From positions 15,394,758 through 15,458,757 of the forward strand of contig CM072166.1 in the NCBI GenBank assembly GCA_036850595.1: 64,000 nucleotides of DNA, read 5' to 3'. The notes under the pieces are model-generated. The model had not been told where the DNA came from. It did not search any database and worked only from the letters and a program-made list of their open reading frames with translations. The translations under genes and the position numbers were made by a program. The DNA comes from Rhyacichthys aspro. Its lineage: Eukaryota; Chordata; Actinopteri; Gobiiformes; Rhyacichthyidae. Shown in pieces: positions 38,342-49,850 of the stretch. Each line of letters begins with the position of its first letter. Position 1 is the first letter of the stretch.

Positions 38342-39195
38342 ACTCCAGAAGAATTCACTGCATTCACCAAAATGACACCTGAGCCTTATATCCCCTCAGA
38401 CGACCTTTATTCAGTGGTCTGGTTAAAGTAGGTGCTGTTATCTAAAACCAAAGCGCATCATGTTTGCATTTTATGAAGAGTAGCAACAACAAACTGACTT
38501 TGTCATTTGCAGATGCAGCTGCTACAAGGGCTGCTGATGTTTGATAGAGGTAGACTCCCAGCCAAGCTCTTGAGCACCCAGTCATCACAATGTCCCAACT
38601 GAAGACTAGTGAATTCATCTATGTGGCTTTTACAAAACACACATAGAGATGAGTAAAAAGTCAGATGGATTAATCACTGTTTGATTCTTCATTTTCAGTC
38701 TGAGGATCTCCACATTCCTAATGAAGGTGTGTCCAGACTGCGTCACCTCGAAAAGGCTCCAGAGCAGCGGCCTGCTGACCTGTCTGCTGAGGGACTAAAC
38801 TGCCACCACTACGATAGAGATGAACAAGCCTCCATTTCATCAGCATATTTAGTGGTTCAGTCTTGCGTTGGTTCCATTAAAATAGAGAAAGGAGCAACCA
38901 AAACAGAGAAGCCTGTTGTCATAATAAAAACACTGATGAAGTTGCCCCTGAAGACCTATTTTGAGCACTACCAGCCTCCAACTCATTTGAATTTGAAATG
39001 AGTGAATTCAACAAAGCTGCACCACCTTGTCTGCTGCAGTCGTTAGGACCTCAGCCTAAAATGTGCAAGATGCGAAAGAAAGACTTCAACATCTTGTTTT
39101 CCAGCCTTCAGGAGGTTGTTTGGAAGAGTCCTGGGAGTCTATTGTTGTTGCCTGCATCCCAAATTGGACGAAAAAGAACCTTTTTGAAAGTTTAA
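38342..39195 (+). pseudogene. unrecognised gene or gene remnant, plus strand
   Basis: Several exon-like pieces lie in order. Piece one, 38,342-38,427, sits between a TTTTCAG acceptor and a GTAGGTGC donor (TPEEFTAFTKM, PYIPSDDLYS). A short piece follows at 38,513-38,549. An open block after a TTTTCAG acceptor runs 38,699-39,000 (SEDLHIPNEGV, YFEHYQPPTH). A block in the next frame starts at 38,998 with its ATG overlapping the previous TGA and ends at 39,195. AATAAA lies at 39,194-39,199. I cannot close a single frame through all pieces: the 37-bp piece hits a stop when joined to the first. I do not recognise the protein. It could be a fast-evolving gene with a missed exon, or a decaying copy. 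Confidence 0.35.
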
Positions 39196-39199
39196 TAAA

Positions 39200-40271
39200 A
39201 TTCAGAGATTGCGATTCAATTTCTACTGTTTTTTAAATCAAGCATCTACAGACACATTTTTGACAAAAGCCCAAGTCAGCACCACCACTGCCACATTCAA
39301 CAATGTTTTATTTTTATTTGTGTGATTTCTTTTTTTTTTTAGGTCCATATCAGAATGATATTAATTTTTATTTTTTTTTCTAAACTAAAGACGTTGTGGC
39401 CTGTTGAATTAAAATAATAGAATGGTTTCCAAACTCATCATGTTAATAAAGGTGTAGTTTAATTTAATAAATTAACAACTAAACACACTTACAGAGAATA
39501 AAACCCACACATTTGAATGAGTTAGAGAGATTTATAACTGTTCAGTTCAGTTAATCTGACTCCTTCTGATTACATTTTAGTGGCTTTGGGTTAAACACAA
39601 TTTAGTAAGATTTAATTTAATTTGACAAATTTCTATTGTGGCCTAGCTCTGCCTAAATCTAGACAGGCCTTCTGCCCTGACCTATACCATTCAAAGCTCT
39701 ATTCTTTTCATCTCATGTCTACAGTTCATCTAGCTCATGTTGCTACTGCCTTGTGTCAGGATTCAGAGTCAGGTTTAATAGAACAAAACAAAAAGAAAAA
39801 AACAAACAAAACTGTGTGTGACGTGAAAAATAATCCCATATTTTAATGATATATATAAAAAGCCCTTATGTTAATAGGTAAGACATTTGAAAGAATTTGA
39901 CTTTATTTCATTTATTTTCATTGTAACAAATTTGTTCTTTAATTGTCTAAACACATTTAACAGTATCGTTGAGTAGGCTATTGCTTTTTCATGGGATCAG
40001 ATAATCAAATCCGAAGCCTTACCATTGGCGCCTGCCGTGTAATAGCTTTAGGCTTTGTTAGCGCCATTGCTCGTTTGTGTTTGGGGCAGCTACAAAAGAT
40101 GAGGTTTAAATGAAATTACATTTGGAAAAAAGTCTATTTTGGGCATTCATCTATGGAAATACATGTTTGTCATTAGGAAAACTATATTTCAAGCGATCAC
40201 AAAGATTTCTTTAGTAATATAGAGGAAAACAAGTGTGTTTTGTATGTTCCCAAAGCTGAAAAGACGAGCAC
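39200..40271. other. intergenic region left of the histone palindrome
   Basis: AT-rich sequence with poly-T runs. No gene or clear repeat was recognised. It has no counterpart next to the other arm, so it marks the outer edge of the duplication. Confidence 0.5.
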
Positions 40272-40561
40272 TTTTGTGGTTCTGTAATCAAACTGGGACG
40301 AATGTCAAGGCTCCATGTGACTTGAAAGTGAAGAGAAAGGAGTGTTGTATCGACGCGTGTCTTTAGTTGTTTTGATGAGTTTTCTATGTTTGTTTTAAAG
40401 TGTTTTATTTTGTCCGAGAAAGCACAGTCCCGCGCCATTGAGACCTCGCGCAGGAGCCCGGGCCGTGTTGAGTCTCTACGGTTCTCATGGTGTGTTTAAG
40501 TGCAGTCCGTTTCTGGGAGGCCTCATTCTCCTCAGACTCTGTTGTGACTGACTGTGAAACT

Positions 40562-41152
40562 ATGGCAGAAGTAGCTCCAGCTCCCGCCGCCGCTCCGGCC
40601 AAAGCCGCCAAGAAGAAGGCCGCCAAGCCCAAGAAGGCTGGCCCCAGCGTCAGCGAGCTGATCGTGAAAACCGTGTCCGCCTCCAAGGAGCGCAGCGGCG
40701 TGTCTCTGGCCGCCCTGAAGAAGGCTCTGTCGGCCGCGGGCTACGATGCGGAGAAAAACAAGGCTCGGGTCCGGCTCGCCGTCAAGAAGCTGTTGGCCAA
40801 GGGCACCCTGGTCCAGACCAAGGGCTCGTACAAGATGAGCAAGACGAGCGAGCCCAAGAAAGCCAAGAAGCCCGCCGCCAAGAAAGCCGCCCCTAAAGCC
40901 AAGAAGCCCGCCGCCAAGAAAGCCGCAGCGGCCAAGAAGCCCAAGGCGGCCAAGAAGCCCGCGACCCCCAAGAAGGCCAAGAAGTCCCCGAAGAAGGCAG
41001 CGAAGCCCGCGGCGGCCAAGAAAGCAGCCAAGAGCCCCAAGAAGGCAAAGAGCCCCAAGAAGGTGGCCAAGAAGGCCCCCGCGGCAAAGAAAGCCGCCCC
41101 AAAGAAAGTCGCTAAACCTAAAGCCAAGAAGGCAGCGCCCAAGAAGAAGTAA
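40562..41152 (+). CDS. linker histone H1
   Basis: A 196-residue linker histone that binds DNA at the nucleosome entry/exit and compacts chromatin. The short Ala/Pro/Lys N-tail (MAEVAPAPAAAPAKAAKKK) leads to a winged-helix globular domain at about residues 25-97 (GPSVSELIVKTVSASKERSG, GYDAEKNKARVRLAVKKL, KGSYKMSK). A Lys/Ala/Pro tail follows with one TPKK and three SPKK motifs, the usual kinase target type. An in-frame ATG 25 codons upstream is rejected because the family starts with MAE/MSE after processing. No introns. A histone stem-loop follows 27 bases after the stop. The protein is identical to the copy at 59,020-59,610. Confidence 0.97.
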   Translation: MAEVAPAPAAAPAKAAKKKAAKPKKAGPSVSELIVKTVSASKERSGVSLAALKKALSAAGYDAEKNKARVRLAVKKLLAKGTLVQTKGSYKMSKTSEPKKAKKPAAKKAAPKAKKPAAKKAAAAKKPKAAKKPATPKKAKKSPKKAAKPAAAKKAAKSPKKAKSPKKVAKKAPAAKKAAPKKVAKPKAKKAAPKKK

Positions 41153-41179
41153 ATTCAGTCTGATACTGAACTAAACAAA

Positions 41180-41195
41180 GGCTCTTTTAAGAGCC
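41180..41195 (+). terminator. histone 3' stem-loop (H1, left arm)
   Basis: GGCTCTTTTAAGAGCC, a 6-bp stem with a TTTT-type loop, followed by ACCAC. This is the SLBP-binding hairpin of replication-dependent histone mRNAs. A purine-rich CTAAAGAGA element (U7 target type) lies just downstream. Confidence 0.95.
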
Positions 41196-41705
41196 ACCAC
41201 ATGCTTCTCTAAAGAGACTAAACTTCATGTGTTAATTATTATGACAGCCCGATGAGTACCTTTGAAACATAACCATGAATGCACACTGAACAATTAACAA
41301 AAAAAAAAAAAATCCCTTGTCTCCAGAAGCAGAGCAGAGCCTGGGGACACAGTACAGATCTACTCCCCTCAGATTCAGAACCTGTTCAGATATTGTAACC
41401 TGTTTTGTTCATATTATTATATTTATAGAGTATCTGACTCATTTTATTAATGCATGTAACCAGTCTGTTAAGATGTAGTTCATTTTGATCATATTAGATT
41501 AGACTTATTTAATGGTAATTAGTAAATAATTCAAAACAAGAGCAGGTATGTAAGGATTTATGGGGAGAAAAAAATAAACATGTTCAGGTTTTAATGTGAA
41601 ATTGATATTTTAATATTACTGATATTTGATATTGTAACACTCTGCGCTGAATGTCACATAAACCAATACAAGCGACACTACACCATGTAAAACCGCAGTG
41701 GAAGC

Positions 41706-41714
41706 GTATATAAG
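41706..41714 (+). promoter_or_regulatory. TATA box, distal to H4 (left arm)
   Basis: GTATATAAG, preceded 45 bases upstream by AACCAATAC (a CCAAT box). It is conserved in the other arm. It lies about 280 bases before the H4 ATG, unusually far for a histone gene. Confidence 0.6.
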
Positions 41715-41987
41715 ACTAGGGGGAAGACACAGTTTAGTTCAGCTAACACTTTAATTAGTGCATTAGACTGTTGGGAGCGCCATTAAGTGTATTAACGATC
41801 AACAGTTAATAGTAACTCATCAGTTGGACCCTATTCGGTTTCTTTTCTGTTCACATCTCGTCCAGCTGGTGGCGCTGTGTGCGGACGTCTGTGGAAAGCT
41901 CCTGTGGTCTTCTGTCACGTCCTCAGACCGTGAATGAAAGCGCGAGTTGAAGCCTCTCCTAGTCATTCTGTAGTTACCTACGACTGA

Positions 41988-42305
<318 letters not shown>

Positions 42306-42330
42306 ACCGATCACTTCTCATCAAAACAAC

Positions 42331-42346
42331 GGCCCTTTTAAGGGCC
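42331..42346 (+). terminator. histone 3' stem-loop (H4, left arm)
   Basis: GGCCCTTTTAAGGGCC followed by ACCCA. The stem differs from the other four genes (GGCCC instead of GGCTC), but both sides changed together so pairing is kept. The right arm has the same version. Confidence 0.95.
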
Positions 42347-43438
42347 ACCCACACATTTTAAAAAGCAAACTTTTTAAAGTAACAACCATGTAGACGGGCG
42401 TTATTGGTTCTTTGAAAGAAAAATGTTACTGGCGGGGGGGGACGAGGTAGCGTGACTACCACCTTGACTGGTGGGGTTTTGTAATGTTGAAAGACCTCTT
42501 TTTTGCAACACAAATGTAAGCCATAGAAATTGGAGGGAAATGTAACCTGGAGTTGACTGGGACAGGGTTTACTCTAAGCCTGGGAACGTCTTAGACCAGG
42601 CCTCGTTCAAATGTTTACTGGAGAGATTTATTGTAGTTATTTTACTCCTGACCAAAATAAGATAAGATAAGATGATCCATCCACGAGTATCTTCGTGAGC
42701 AATTTGAGTGATGTAATTTGATGTGGCTGAAAATGACAACACCTCACCACGTGTAGCCAGAAGTGCAGTTGTCTGGGTGTGACATAGGAAGTAATCTTAT
42801 CTTCCATATCTACACTAAAGGTCGACAAAAACGTGATTTAGTTGAATGTGACAAAAACACTTGTGGTCCACTTTTTTCCAGATGTAATGCCACACAATAG
42901 ACTACGGTTGAAAGGTACCATCTCAGCTTAGAGCGGAGTATACGGCCAACCTCTCAGTCAGCCTGATGTCAGCCACAGAGTTAGTCCTCTGTGTTTAAAG
43001 ATGTCATTATGTGATCTGCTTAATGTATGGTAAACCTGCAAAAGAGGTTTTTTTTTTTCCTTTTAATTGAGGTAGCTCTCCAAACCTGAACAGCTGGCTT
43101 CAGCTGCGGAGGACAGAAAGTGCTCGCTGTCAAACCTGACCTACATAACCTAATGTGCAAAGGCTGTGAAAAGCCGCCTCATTTTCTGTTATTTTAGCCA
43201 TCAGCCAGAGGATGGCGACAGAGCCCACCACGGGAGATCTATATCTTGCAAAGTAATCTGCAACTGAGACTACGGGTAATAATGGGACTTCACACCTGGT
43301 TCGTAACTTACTCATACTGCTTAATCAGTTCATCTAATATGTTACTAAATTTATCTAACAAACTGCCGATTAGTGGGTACATTTAAGACTCCCAAGATGA
43401 CTACACAATTGTGAAGTTTTGTCTTTCCACCATGTGGT
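42347..43438. other. H4-H3 convergent spacer (left arm)
   Basis: About 1.1 kb between the convergent 3' ends of H4 and H3. It holds a short GATAA repeat near 42,658-42,672 that is missing from the mirror position, and a T-run near 43,050. No gene was seen. Confidence 0.6.
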
Positions 43439-43454
43439 GGCTCTTAAAAGAGCC
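43439..43454 (-). terminator. histone 3' stem-loop (H3, left arm)
   Basis: On the minus strand GGCTCTTTTAAGAGCC followed by ACCACATG, 24 bases after the H3 stop. This is the standard SLBP hairpin. Confidence 0.95.
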
Positions 43455-43478
43455 GTTGTGTTTGTTGGAGCAGACTGC

Positions 43479-44263
<785 letters not shown>

Positions 44264-44641
44264 ATGAGTGGACGCGGTAAAACCGGAGGAAAGGCCAGGG
44301 CTAAGGCCAAGTCCCGCTCATCTCGTGCCGGGCTCCAGTTCCCAGTGGGTCGTGTGCACAGGCTGCTCCGCAAGGGTAACTACGGAGAGCGCGTCGGTGC
44401 CGGAGCCCCCGTGTACCTGGCGGCCGTGCTGGAGTATCTGACCGCTGAGATCCTGGAGTTGGCTGGCAACGCTGCCCGCGACAACAAGAAGACCCGTATC
44501 ATCCCCCGCCACCTGCAGCTGGCCGTCCGCAACGACGAGGAGCTCAACAAGCTGTTGGGAGGAGTCACCATCGCTCAGGGAGGTGTCCTGCCCAACATCC
44601 AGGCTGTGCTCCTGCCCAAGAAGACCGAGAAGTCCAAGTAA
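44264..44641 (+). CDS. core histone H2A
   Basis: A 125-residue canonical H2A. The tail is SGRGKTGGKARAKAKSRSSR. The histone fold includes AGLQFPVGRVHRLLRKGNY and the acidic patch residues (EYLTAEILEL and NDEELNKLL) that contact H4 tails and many chromatin factors. The C-tail is short, ending PKKTEKSK, a few residues less than the 130-codon mammalian form. There is no SQ(E/D) motif, so it is not H2A.X, and it is not H2A.Z. Intronless, with a stem-loop after the stop. The protein is identical to the copy at 55,489-55,866. Confidence 0.98.
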   Translation: MSGRGKTGGKARAKAKSRSSRAGLQFPVGRVHRLLRKGNYGERVGAGAPVYLAAVLEYLTAEILELAGNAARDNKKTRIIPRHLQLAVRNDEELNKLLGGVTIAQGGVLPNIQAVLLPKKTEKSK

Positions 44642-44669
44642 ACTGTCCTCCTCAAGACTGACCCACAAC

Positions 44670-44685
44670 GGCTCTTTTAAGAGCC
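44670..44685 (+). terminator. histone 3' stem-loop (H2A, left arm)
   Basis: GGCTCTTTTAAGAGCC followed by ACACA, 28 bases after the stop. A CTAAAGAG purine element follows. Confidence 0.95.
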
Positions 44686-44753
44686 ACACAATTTCACTAA
44701 AGAGCTACATTCTCTCATGCTGTTCCACCAACTTATCCAATTAATCTAACTGT

Positions 44754-45094
44754 TAGTGATGGGAAGTTCGGCTCTTTTCAGAGACTGCTCTTTTGGCTCG
44801 GCTCCCAAAGAAGAGCCGGCTCTTTCGACTCATGAACGGCTCTTAATTTGGGATTTTTTTGTGGGCCTTTATTTTACCATAACACTTATTGTTACAAAAC
44901 CATTCTTTTGTTAGATTAAAATATTAAACATTTTATTGCACAAATGAACAACGAAACTGCAAATAAATCCACAGAACCAAACAGCCTTATAATTGCCTAA
45001 AGTTGTGCATTTATTCTGTTACAAAACCATTCTTTTGTTTAATATTTTCATCTCTAGCATCGGCTCTCACAGCCGCATCTTTTGCACATCACTA
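44754..45094. mobile_element. 341-bp hAT-like MITE (left arm)
   Basis: Ends are TAGTGATGGGAA and, inverted, TAGTGATGTGCAA. A perfect 8-bp target duplication CTAACTGT flanks it (44,746-44,753 and 45,095-45,102), the hAT hallmark. The interior has several GGCTCTT/AAGAGCC strings that resemble the histone stem-loop but lack its layout. No transposase. The same insertion is in the right arm, so it predates the duplication or was copied by conversion. Confidence 0.88.
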
Positions 45095-45102
45095 CTAACT
45101 GT

Positions 45103-45835
45103 AGTGCCATGTACATAGTAGAGAAATGTTACTGAAATACTACTACTCTTATTACACTTGGCTTGCCCTGTGGCTAGTTGGTTGAATCCAACTATCAGAA
45201 CATTCACCACCATTCTCTTGCTCTGCAACTGCAAGTTTGAGGCAAATTGCCCTGTTATCAAAAGCATGAGTACAAATATGTACAAAAGTCACAATAGCTT
45301 TTGCTTATGCTTTTTGCACCTTGGTGTCAATATCATTTTTGACAATAACAATAAAAAAAAATCTCTTTTGAAATGTTGCCCATATAGGCTTAAGGCTCAA
45401 ACAGTGACAAAACTACTTAGATTTAAGTGGCTCTGACAAACTTTGTGAGAACTAAACTAGATACTCAAGCTTAAACGAAATGTTTTGGGAGAATAGGTTG
45501 TGCCGACAACCTCATGAAGATAAACTGATAAATGGAATGCTCAAACAAAGAACCATTTGTGCCTATTAGGTTCCAGCTCTGGTAGATTTCTTGTTGTGTT
45601 ACATTTAATCAGTAGGCCTATATATATCTATGGACATTGCTCTATGTAGAAAACTATATTGTGTATGTATCCTTTCACAAATGCATCAAACATGAAGGCT
45701 GTGTCAATCGTTCCCATGTGATTTGTTGTCTCTATTGTCTTTTTCCTCCAAAAAGTCTTTATTGTCGTGTTTAAAAGACAAACCCATCCCCCTCTCAACT
45801 CAACGTCCCTAAACGCCGCCGCTGACAGAGGAGCT
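45103..45835. other. H2A-H2B spacer (left arm)
   Basis: About 0.7 kb between the MITE and the H2B promoter. The open frames here repeat in the right arm because the whole spacer is duplicated, not because they are genes. No conserved protein was recognised. Confidence 0.55.
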
Positions 45836-45945
45836 CCACCAATCACAGCTCAGACACAGCACAGCGGGATCTGCCGAGAGCTGCTTAAAAGAAGCAGCGG
45901 CGCGCTCTCTCGTCAGTTTCTGCTGCTGATCCCAGAGCGAGAATC
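45836..45945 (+). promoter_or_regulatory. H2B promoter (left arm)
   Basis: CCAAT at 45,839-45,843 followed by CACAGCTCAGACAC, then TATA-like CTTAAAAG at 45,884-45,891, about 55 bases before the ATG. I did not see a perfect H2B octamer (ATTTGCAT). Confidence 0.7.
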
Positions 45946-46320
45946 ATGCCTGAACCCGCCAAGTCCGCGCCCAAGAAGGGCTCCAAGAAAGCCGTCACCA
46001 AAACCGCTGGAAAAGGCGGCAAGAAGAAGAGAAAGACCAGGAAGGAGAGCTACGCCATCTACGTGTACAAGGTGCTGAAGCAGGTCCACCCCGACACCGG
46101 CATCTCCTCCAAGGCCATGAGCATCATGAACTCCTTCGTCAACGACATCTTTGAGCGCATCGCCTCCGAGGCCTCTCGTCTGGCTCATTACAACAAGCGC
46201 TCCACCATCACCTCCAGGGAGATCCAGACCGCCGTGCGCCTCCTGCTGCCCGGTGAGCTGGCCAAGCACGCCGTGTCTGAGGGCACCAAGGCCGTCACCA
46301 AGTACACCAGCTCCAAGTAA
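45946..46320 (+). CDS. core histone H2B
   Basis: A 124-codon H2B. The basic N-tail is PEPAKSAPKKGSKKAVTK. The histone fold contains KESYAIYVYKVLKQVHPDTG and SIMNSFVNDIFERIASEAS. The C-terminal helix contains HAVSEGTKAVTKYTSSK, including the Lys that is ubiquitylated in vertebrates. H2B forms the dimer with H2A. Intronless, with a CCAAT and TATA-like box upstream and a stem-loop 25 bases after the stop. The protein is identical to the right-arm gene at 53,808-54,182; a GCC/GCT silent difference is visible near the C-terminus. Confidence 0.98.
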   Translation: MPEPAKSAPKKGSKKAVTKTAGKGGKKKRKTRKESYAIYVYKVLKQVHPDTGISSKAMSIMNSFVNDIFERIASEASRLAHYNKRSTITSREIQTAVRLLLPGELAKHAVSEGTKAVTKYTSSK

Positions 46321-46345
46321 ACTGCTCTGCTCTTTACAACCCAAA

Positions 46346-46361
46346 GGCTCTTTTAAGAGCC
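46346..46361 (+). terminator. histone 3' stem-loop (H2B, left arm)
   Basis: GGCTCTTTTAAGAGCC followed by ACCCAC, with CTAAAGAG downstream. Confidence 0.95.
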
Positions 46362-47620
46362 ACCCACTTTGTCCCTAAAGAGTCAAACTCACCCTTAAGT
46401 TTACGCGCGAAACGGTAATTCATGTGGCGTTCACATGACCTCGAGTGAAGATGCATCAAGGAAAAGTTACTGTTTTAATGCAACTCTGGCTTTAAATGTA
46501 CTGTTTTTCTTACTTTTTTTGTATTAAGTGAAGAAGAATTTTGGCATACCAAATTATGTGTATCACTAATTATCAATGTAAAAAACACATCCAATATGTA
46601 TTATTTATATTGCTTTAAATCACATACTGAGCACTACAAAAAAACACTCGCTGTAGTGTGTTTTTAGGAAGACCTGAGAGTTTAGCAGTAGTGTTTCAGT
46701 GTTGCTCAGAGAGAAATGGCCTGACTCTGAAAATAAGCACACACTCACACATACACGGAAAGAGTGACAGGTCTAAGCAGTATTATTTTGGAAAGGGGCC
46801 GCCCCCCCTTTGGGCCAAAATTTGGCCAAAACAAATGTAGTGTTTTTTTGTTTCGTTTTTTTTTTTCTGCTAAAAGCCAGCATAACACAGTGCATACACA
46901 CTTTAAATAGGCTAATTGTTTTTTGATGATATTGGCCAAGTAGATTTCAATTGACAACAAAATTTACAGGTTTATCTTTTATGAGGATACCTATCCTGGT
47001 TTGGTTGATCATTACAATTTTAAAAGATTTCATGAATTTAATTAGTGCTGTAAGGAGTGTGTGGGACCAGGAGGAAGTAGTTTTATGAGGAAAAGCTGCA
47101 AGTAGAAGCCAAAACGTTGAAGAAGACACAGGAGCACCACCAAGCCGTTCACACATGCCCTCATAAATGGACCCTTCGTAAGGGCTCTACAAAACAGCAA
47201 TATACCTCCGTCCACCAGAGGGCATGCTCCAAAAGAAGAATTATATTGTAAAATCCAATGGCAACTTTATAAGTCAAAAAAAAAAAATCTTACAGCTTGG
47301 TACAAAAGATGGTTCTGGTCTCTAGAGCTAAGTTATTGTTACATGACAACTCTGGGGTGAGCAATTTTTTTTTTTAATTCTTTGGATTGCCCTCAGTTTA
47401 ACTTCAGAATTGTGCATAATCAAGGGAGTGGCTACTTTGATTGACAGGGTGCCATTTTGAGTGGGCCTGGGCGGCCGCTAGCCTGTACAGTGCGAGAGAA
47501 ACAAATTTAAACATATGAATCGCAATTAAGTTTTCTTACTTTTTGAATCGATTCAAAATTTTAAATTTATTTTTTTAAATGTTATTTTTTTAGAATAACA
47601 GGCTGTCATTATACTAAAAA

Positions 47621-48372
47621 GATGGATTTGGAGCAACACACGTTTTGGCTGTTGATAGTTTTAGCAGCAAAATTGTTGCTCAAGCCACAATGCCAGTGAA
47701 GAAAAACTGGTTATTTATGACCAAGTTTACAGGAAAGTATAAACCAGTCTACAGTATCAAATGTATTGCAGAAAGATAGCTGCTAGATGGTCTAGTTTTC
47801 AGTTTTATTTGTAAAATCACTAATCTTATACAGACACTACTTACAGACAAACAGAGGACATAGTGTGTGTAAAAAGCCAAATAATTGTTTTTTCCAAACT
47901 GCTGTCGTAAATAATGGGATGTGGGACCAGCTTAGAATGGATCATGGTTGTGAGTTTTACCTCAGTCTTTATGAGCAAGAAAAGCTTTCTCTGCACAGAC
48001 ACAACACAAGCAGACCTTATATACAGATCACCTCTTCAAGGGTAAAGTGTTCTTTCAGATTAATACTTTACATATACTGTTGTATCCTGTATTTTGAACT
48101 TGTTTTTGATGTCTTTTTATTATCTTCCTTCCAACAGAATCTCTGTGTGGAACGTATTTGGCCAGAGGTTAATAATTGAGTAAATTATCTCTTGAAAAGG
48201 GTATTGGTGCACCTGCAGGACCAGGATTTGCTCAACAGAGGATAATACTAAATTTGTGTCTCTCATCTACTGTGTCAAGTTAGCCAAGTTGGACTTGGCA
48301 GAGTTGTTCAGTCCTGGAATTCCCATAGAATACCAGGGAGGGTTTGTAGGTACTGTAGAGTTTGCCTTTTGA
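47621..48372 (+). pseudogene. DDE integrase-core-like gene remnant
   Basis: Three exon-like blocks resemble the integrase-core proteins found in many uncharacterised fish genes. Block 1 (47,621-47,776) reads DGFGATHVLAVDSFSSKIVA, with the first catalytic-type Asp, and runs into a stop. Block 2 (about 47,894-48,041) reads GMWDQLRMDHGCEFYLSL, with the second Asp, then a GTAAAGTG donor. Block 3 starts at 48,138 after CCAACAG and reads VERIWPEVNN with the Glu of the triad. It then hits TGA, probably a decayed CGA Arg codon, with two more stops before VSHLLCQV and VQSWNSHRIPGR. Splice phases between blocks 2 and 3 fit. The stops make it nonfunctional. The family assignment is from memory. Confidence 0.7.
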
Positions 48373-49408
48373 AGCCATTTATTGAAGATGATAAATGCAT
48401 ATACAGCCTGTTGATTGGCTGTATTGGCTGATTTCTATTTGATCTGAAAACAAACAAAAAAACAAACTCCAAATCATGTTCAAAAGGCTACCTACCCACC
48501 CAAAAGAAGCAGTTATTTGTGGTTACTGTGGCTGTTAGAGGAACTGCCGTCAGGATCATGCTCTCTCTCGTGTGCGTTCGTACAGCTGACAAACTGGAGC
48601 ATCAACTTCATAACAGACTCTATCACAAGATTCTAAGATTTACTGGAATTAAATTTACATAGGAGGTAAGTTACACTACTGAAAGTTTATCGTTTGACCA
48701 ACTTTATTTGAGACTGACCTATATGTGACTCTGGAGGCTAACACAGCACTAAAGTGAACTCCAGAGACAGAGGCAAGAGAACCACTAATGTTTGTGTTCA
48801 ACACAATACAACAGTTACAGCAAACTCTTTGTGATATATTGTCGACTGAATGTAATGTTTGTCAAAAAAGCAAACATTAGCTTAGCTATAGCTAGCTTTA
48901 TCACTAGGTCACGTAGCTTTCACCGAGGCCCTGCAGTGTTTACACAGGAGTCTCAACAGAATTATGAAGTGAGTTATTGAACTTAGCTCTATCAGATGGG
49001 ATACGATACATAATGTGTTACTATTACTATTATTTTGCAGAGTCTTTGCACAAATATTGAAGCATTTCATTTTTTATTTGGTCAACTAATGTCTAAACAG
49101 CTGCACTGTTCCTAAACCTTGTGTAACACATAAGTGACAAGCACCAAAACAACACTCAATGACCTCTTATTTATTGTAGAGAAAAGCAAAATACATATTA
49201 CTAAGTACAAGAGTTTTGCTTGTTTCTAGGTACCACTACTGTACTAAATTGGTCTTGCATTAAGTTGACAACTTAAATGTAACCCCACTGTATCATTTCA
49301 GCTCATCCTTGTTTATTTTACTCTTGGTGTCAATCAGAATACCTCTAACATGAAATTTAGCACAATAAAGGTAGAAATATGCATTTATTTTTATTGTTCT
49401 CTTCTCAG

Positions 49409-49850
49409 GACTCTGGAGTGTGAAGCTCCTGTGGAGGAGAGCACTGACGGTGCACCAAAGGAGAGGCAGAGGAAGAGTTGGGTCTGTCAGGAGGACAGAC
49501 TGAGGGTGGCCCAGCTGACTGCCAGGACAGCAGAGATGCAGGTTGGTTATATATCAACCTATGTTATCTAAACAGTGCTTGTTGCCCTATTTTCAGGCAC
49601 AGTTATAGCAGCTGTCCCAGGAGGAGAGGGATGAAGTGCTCCAGATGGATGTAACTCATCTGTGAGGGTTTTCTTGATGTGACGGGAAGGAGCACGGACG
49701 AGCCGGGTCAGCCAGCTCGGTGCACCTGCCAGAACTGCCCAGTCATACCAACAGATCTAGAGAACAAATGCTGCCAACAGGATCCAGGCTATCTCAGCAC
49801 ACCACATGGTGCTGTTTTTATTTCAGAAAACTAGATTTAAAAAAATGCTT
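49409..49850 (+). pseudogene. fragment resembling fish P2X7-like C-tail protein
   Basis: An exon-like block (49,409-49,541) between TTCTCAG and GTTGGTTA reads ERQRKSWVCQEDRLRVAQL. After TTTTCAG at 49,596 the frame continues AQL, a TAG stop, then QLSQEERDEVLQM. In another frame follows RCTCQNCPVIPTDLENKCC, a cysteine pattern like the P2X7 C-terminal ballast domain (CxCxxC, then ENxCC) that occurs in many fish proteins. The stop, the frame change and the missing downstream half mark it as a remnant. Similarity is by pattern only. Confidence 0.45.

Noticed and set aside
40487..40561. In-frame upstream ATG that would extend H1 by 25 residues (same at 59,611-59,685)
   Set aside because: The extension (MVCLSAVRF...) does not look like any histone H1 N-terminus, and the ATG giving MAEVAPAP matches the family. 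It is probably leader or promoter sequence.
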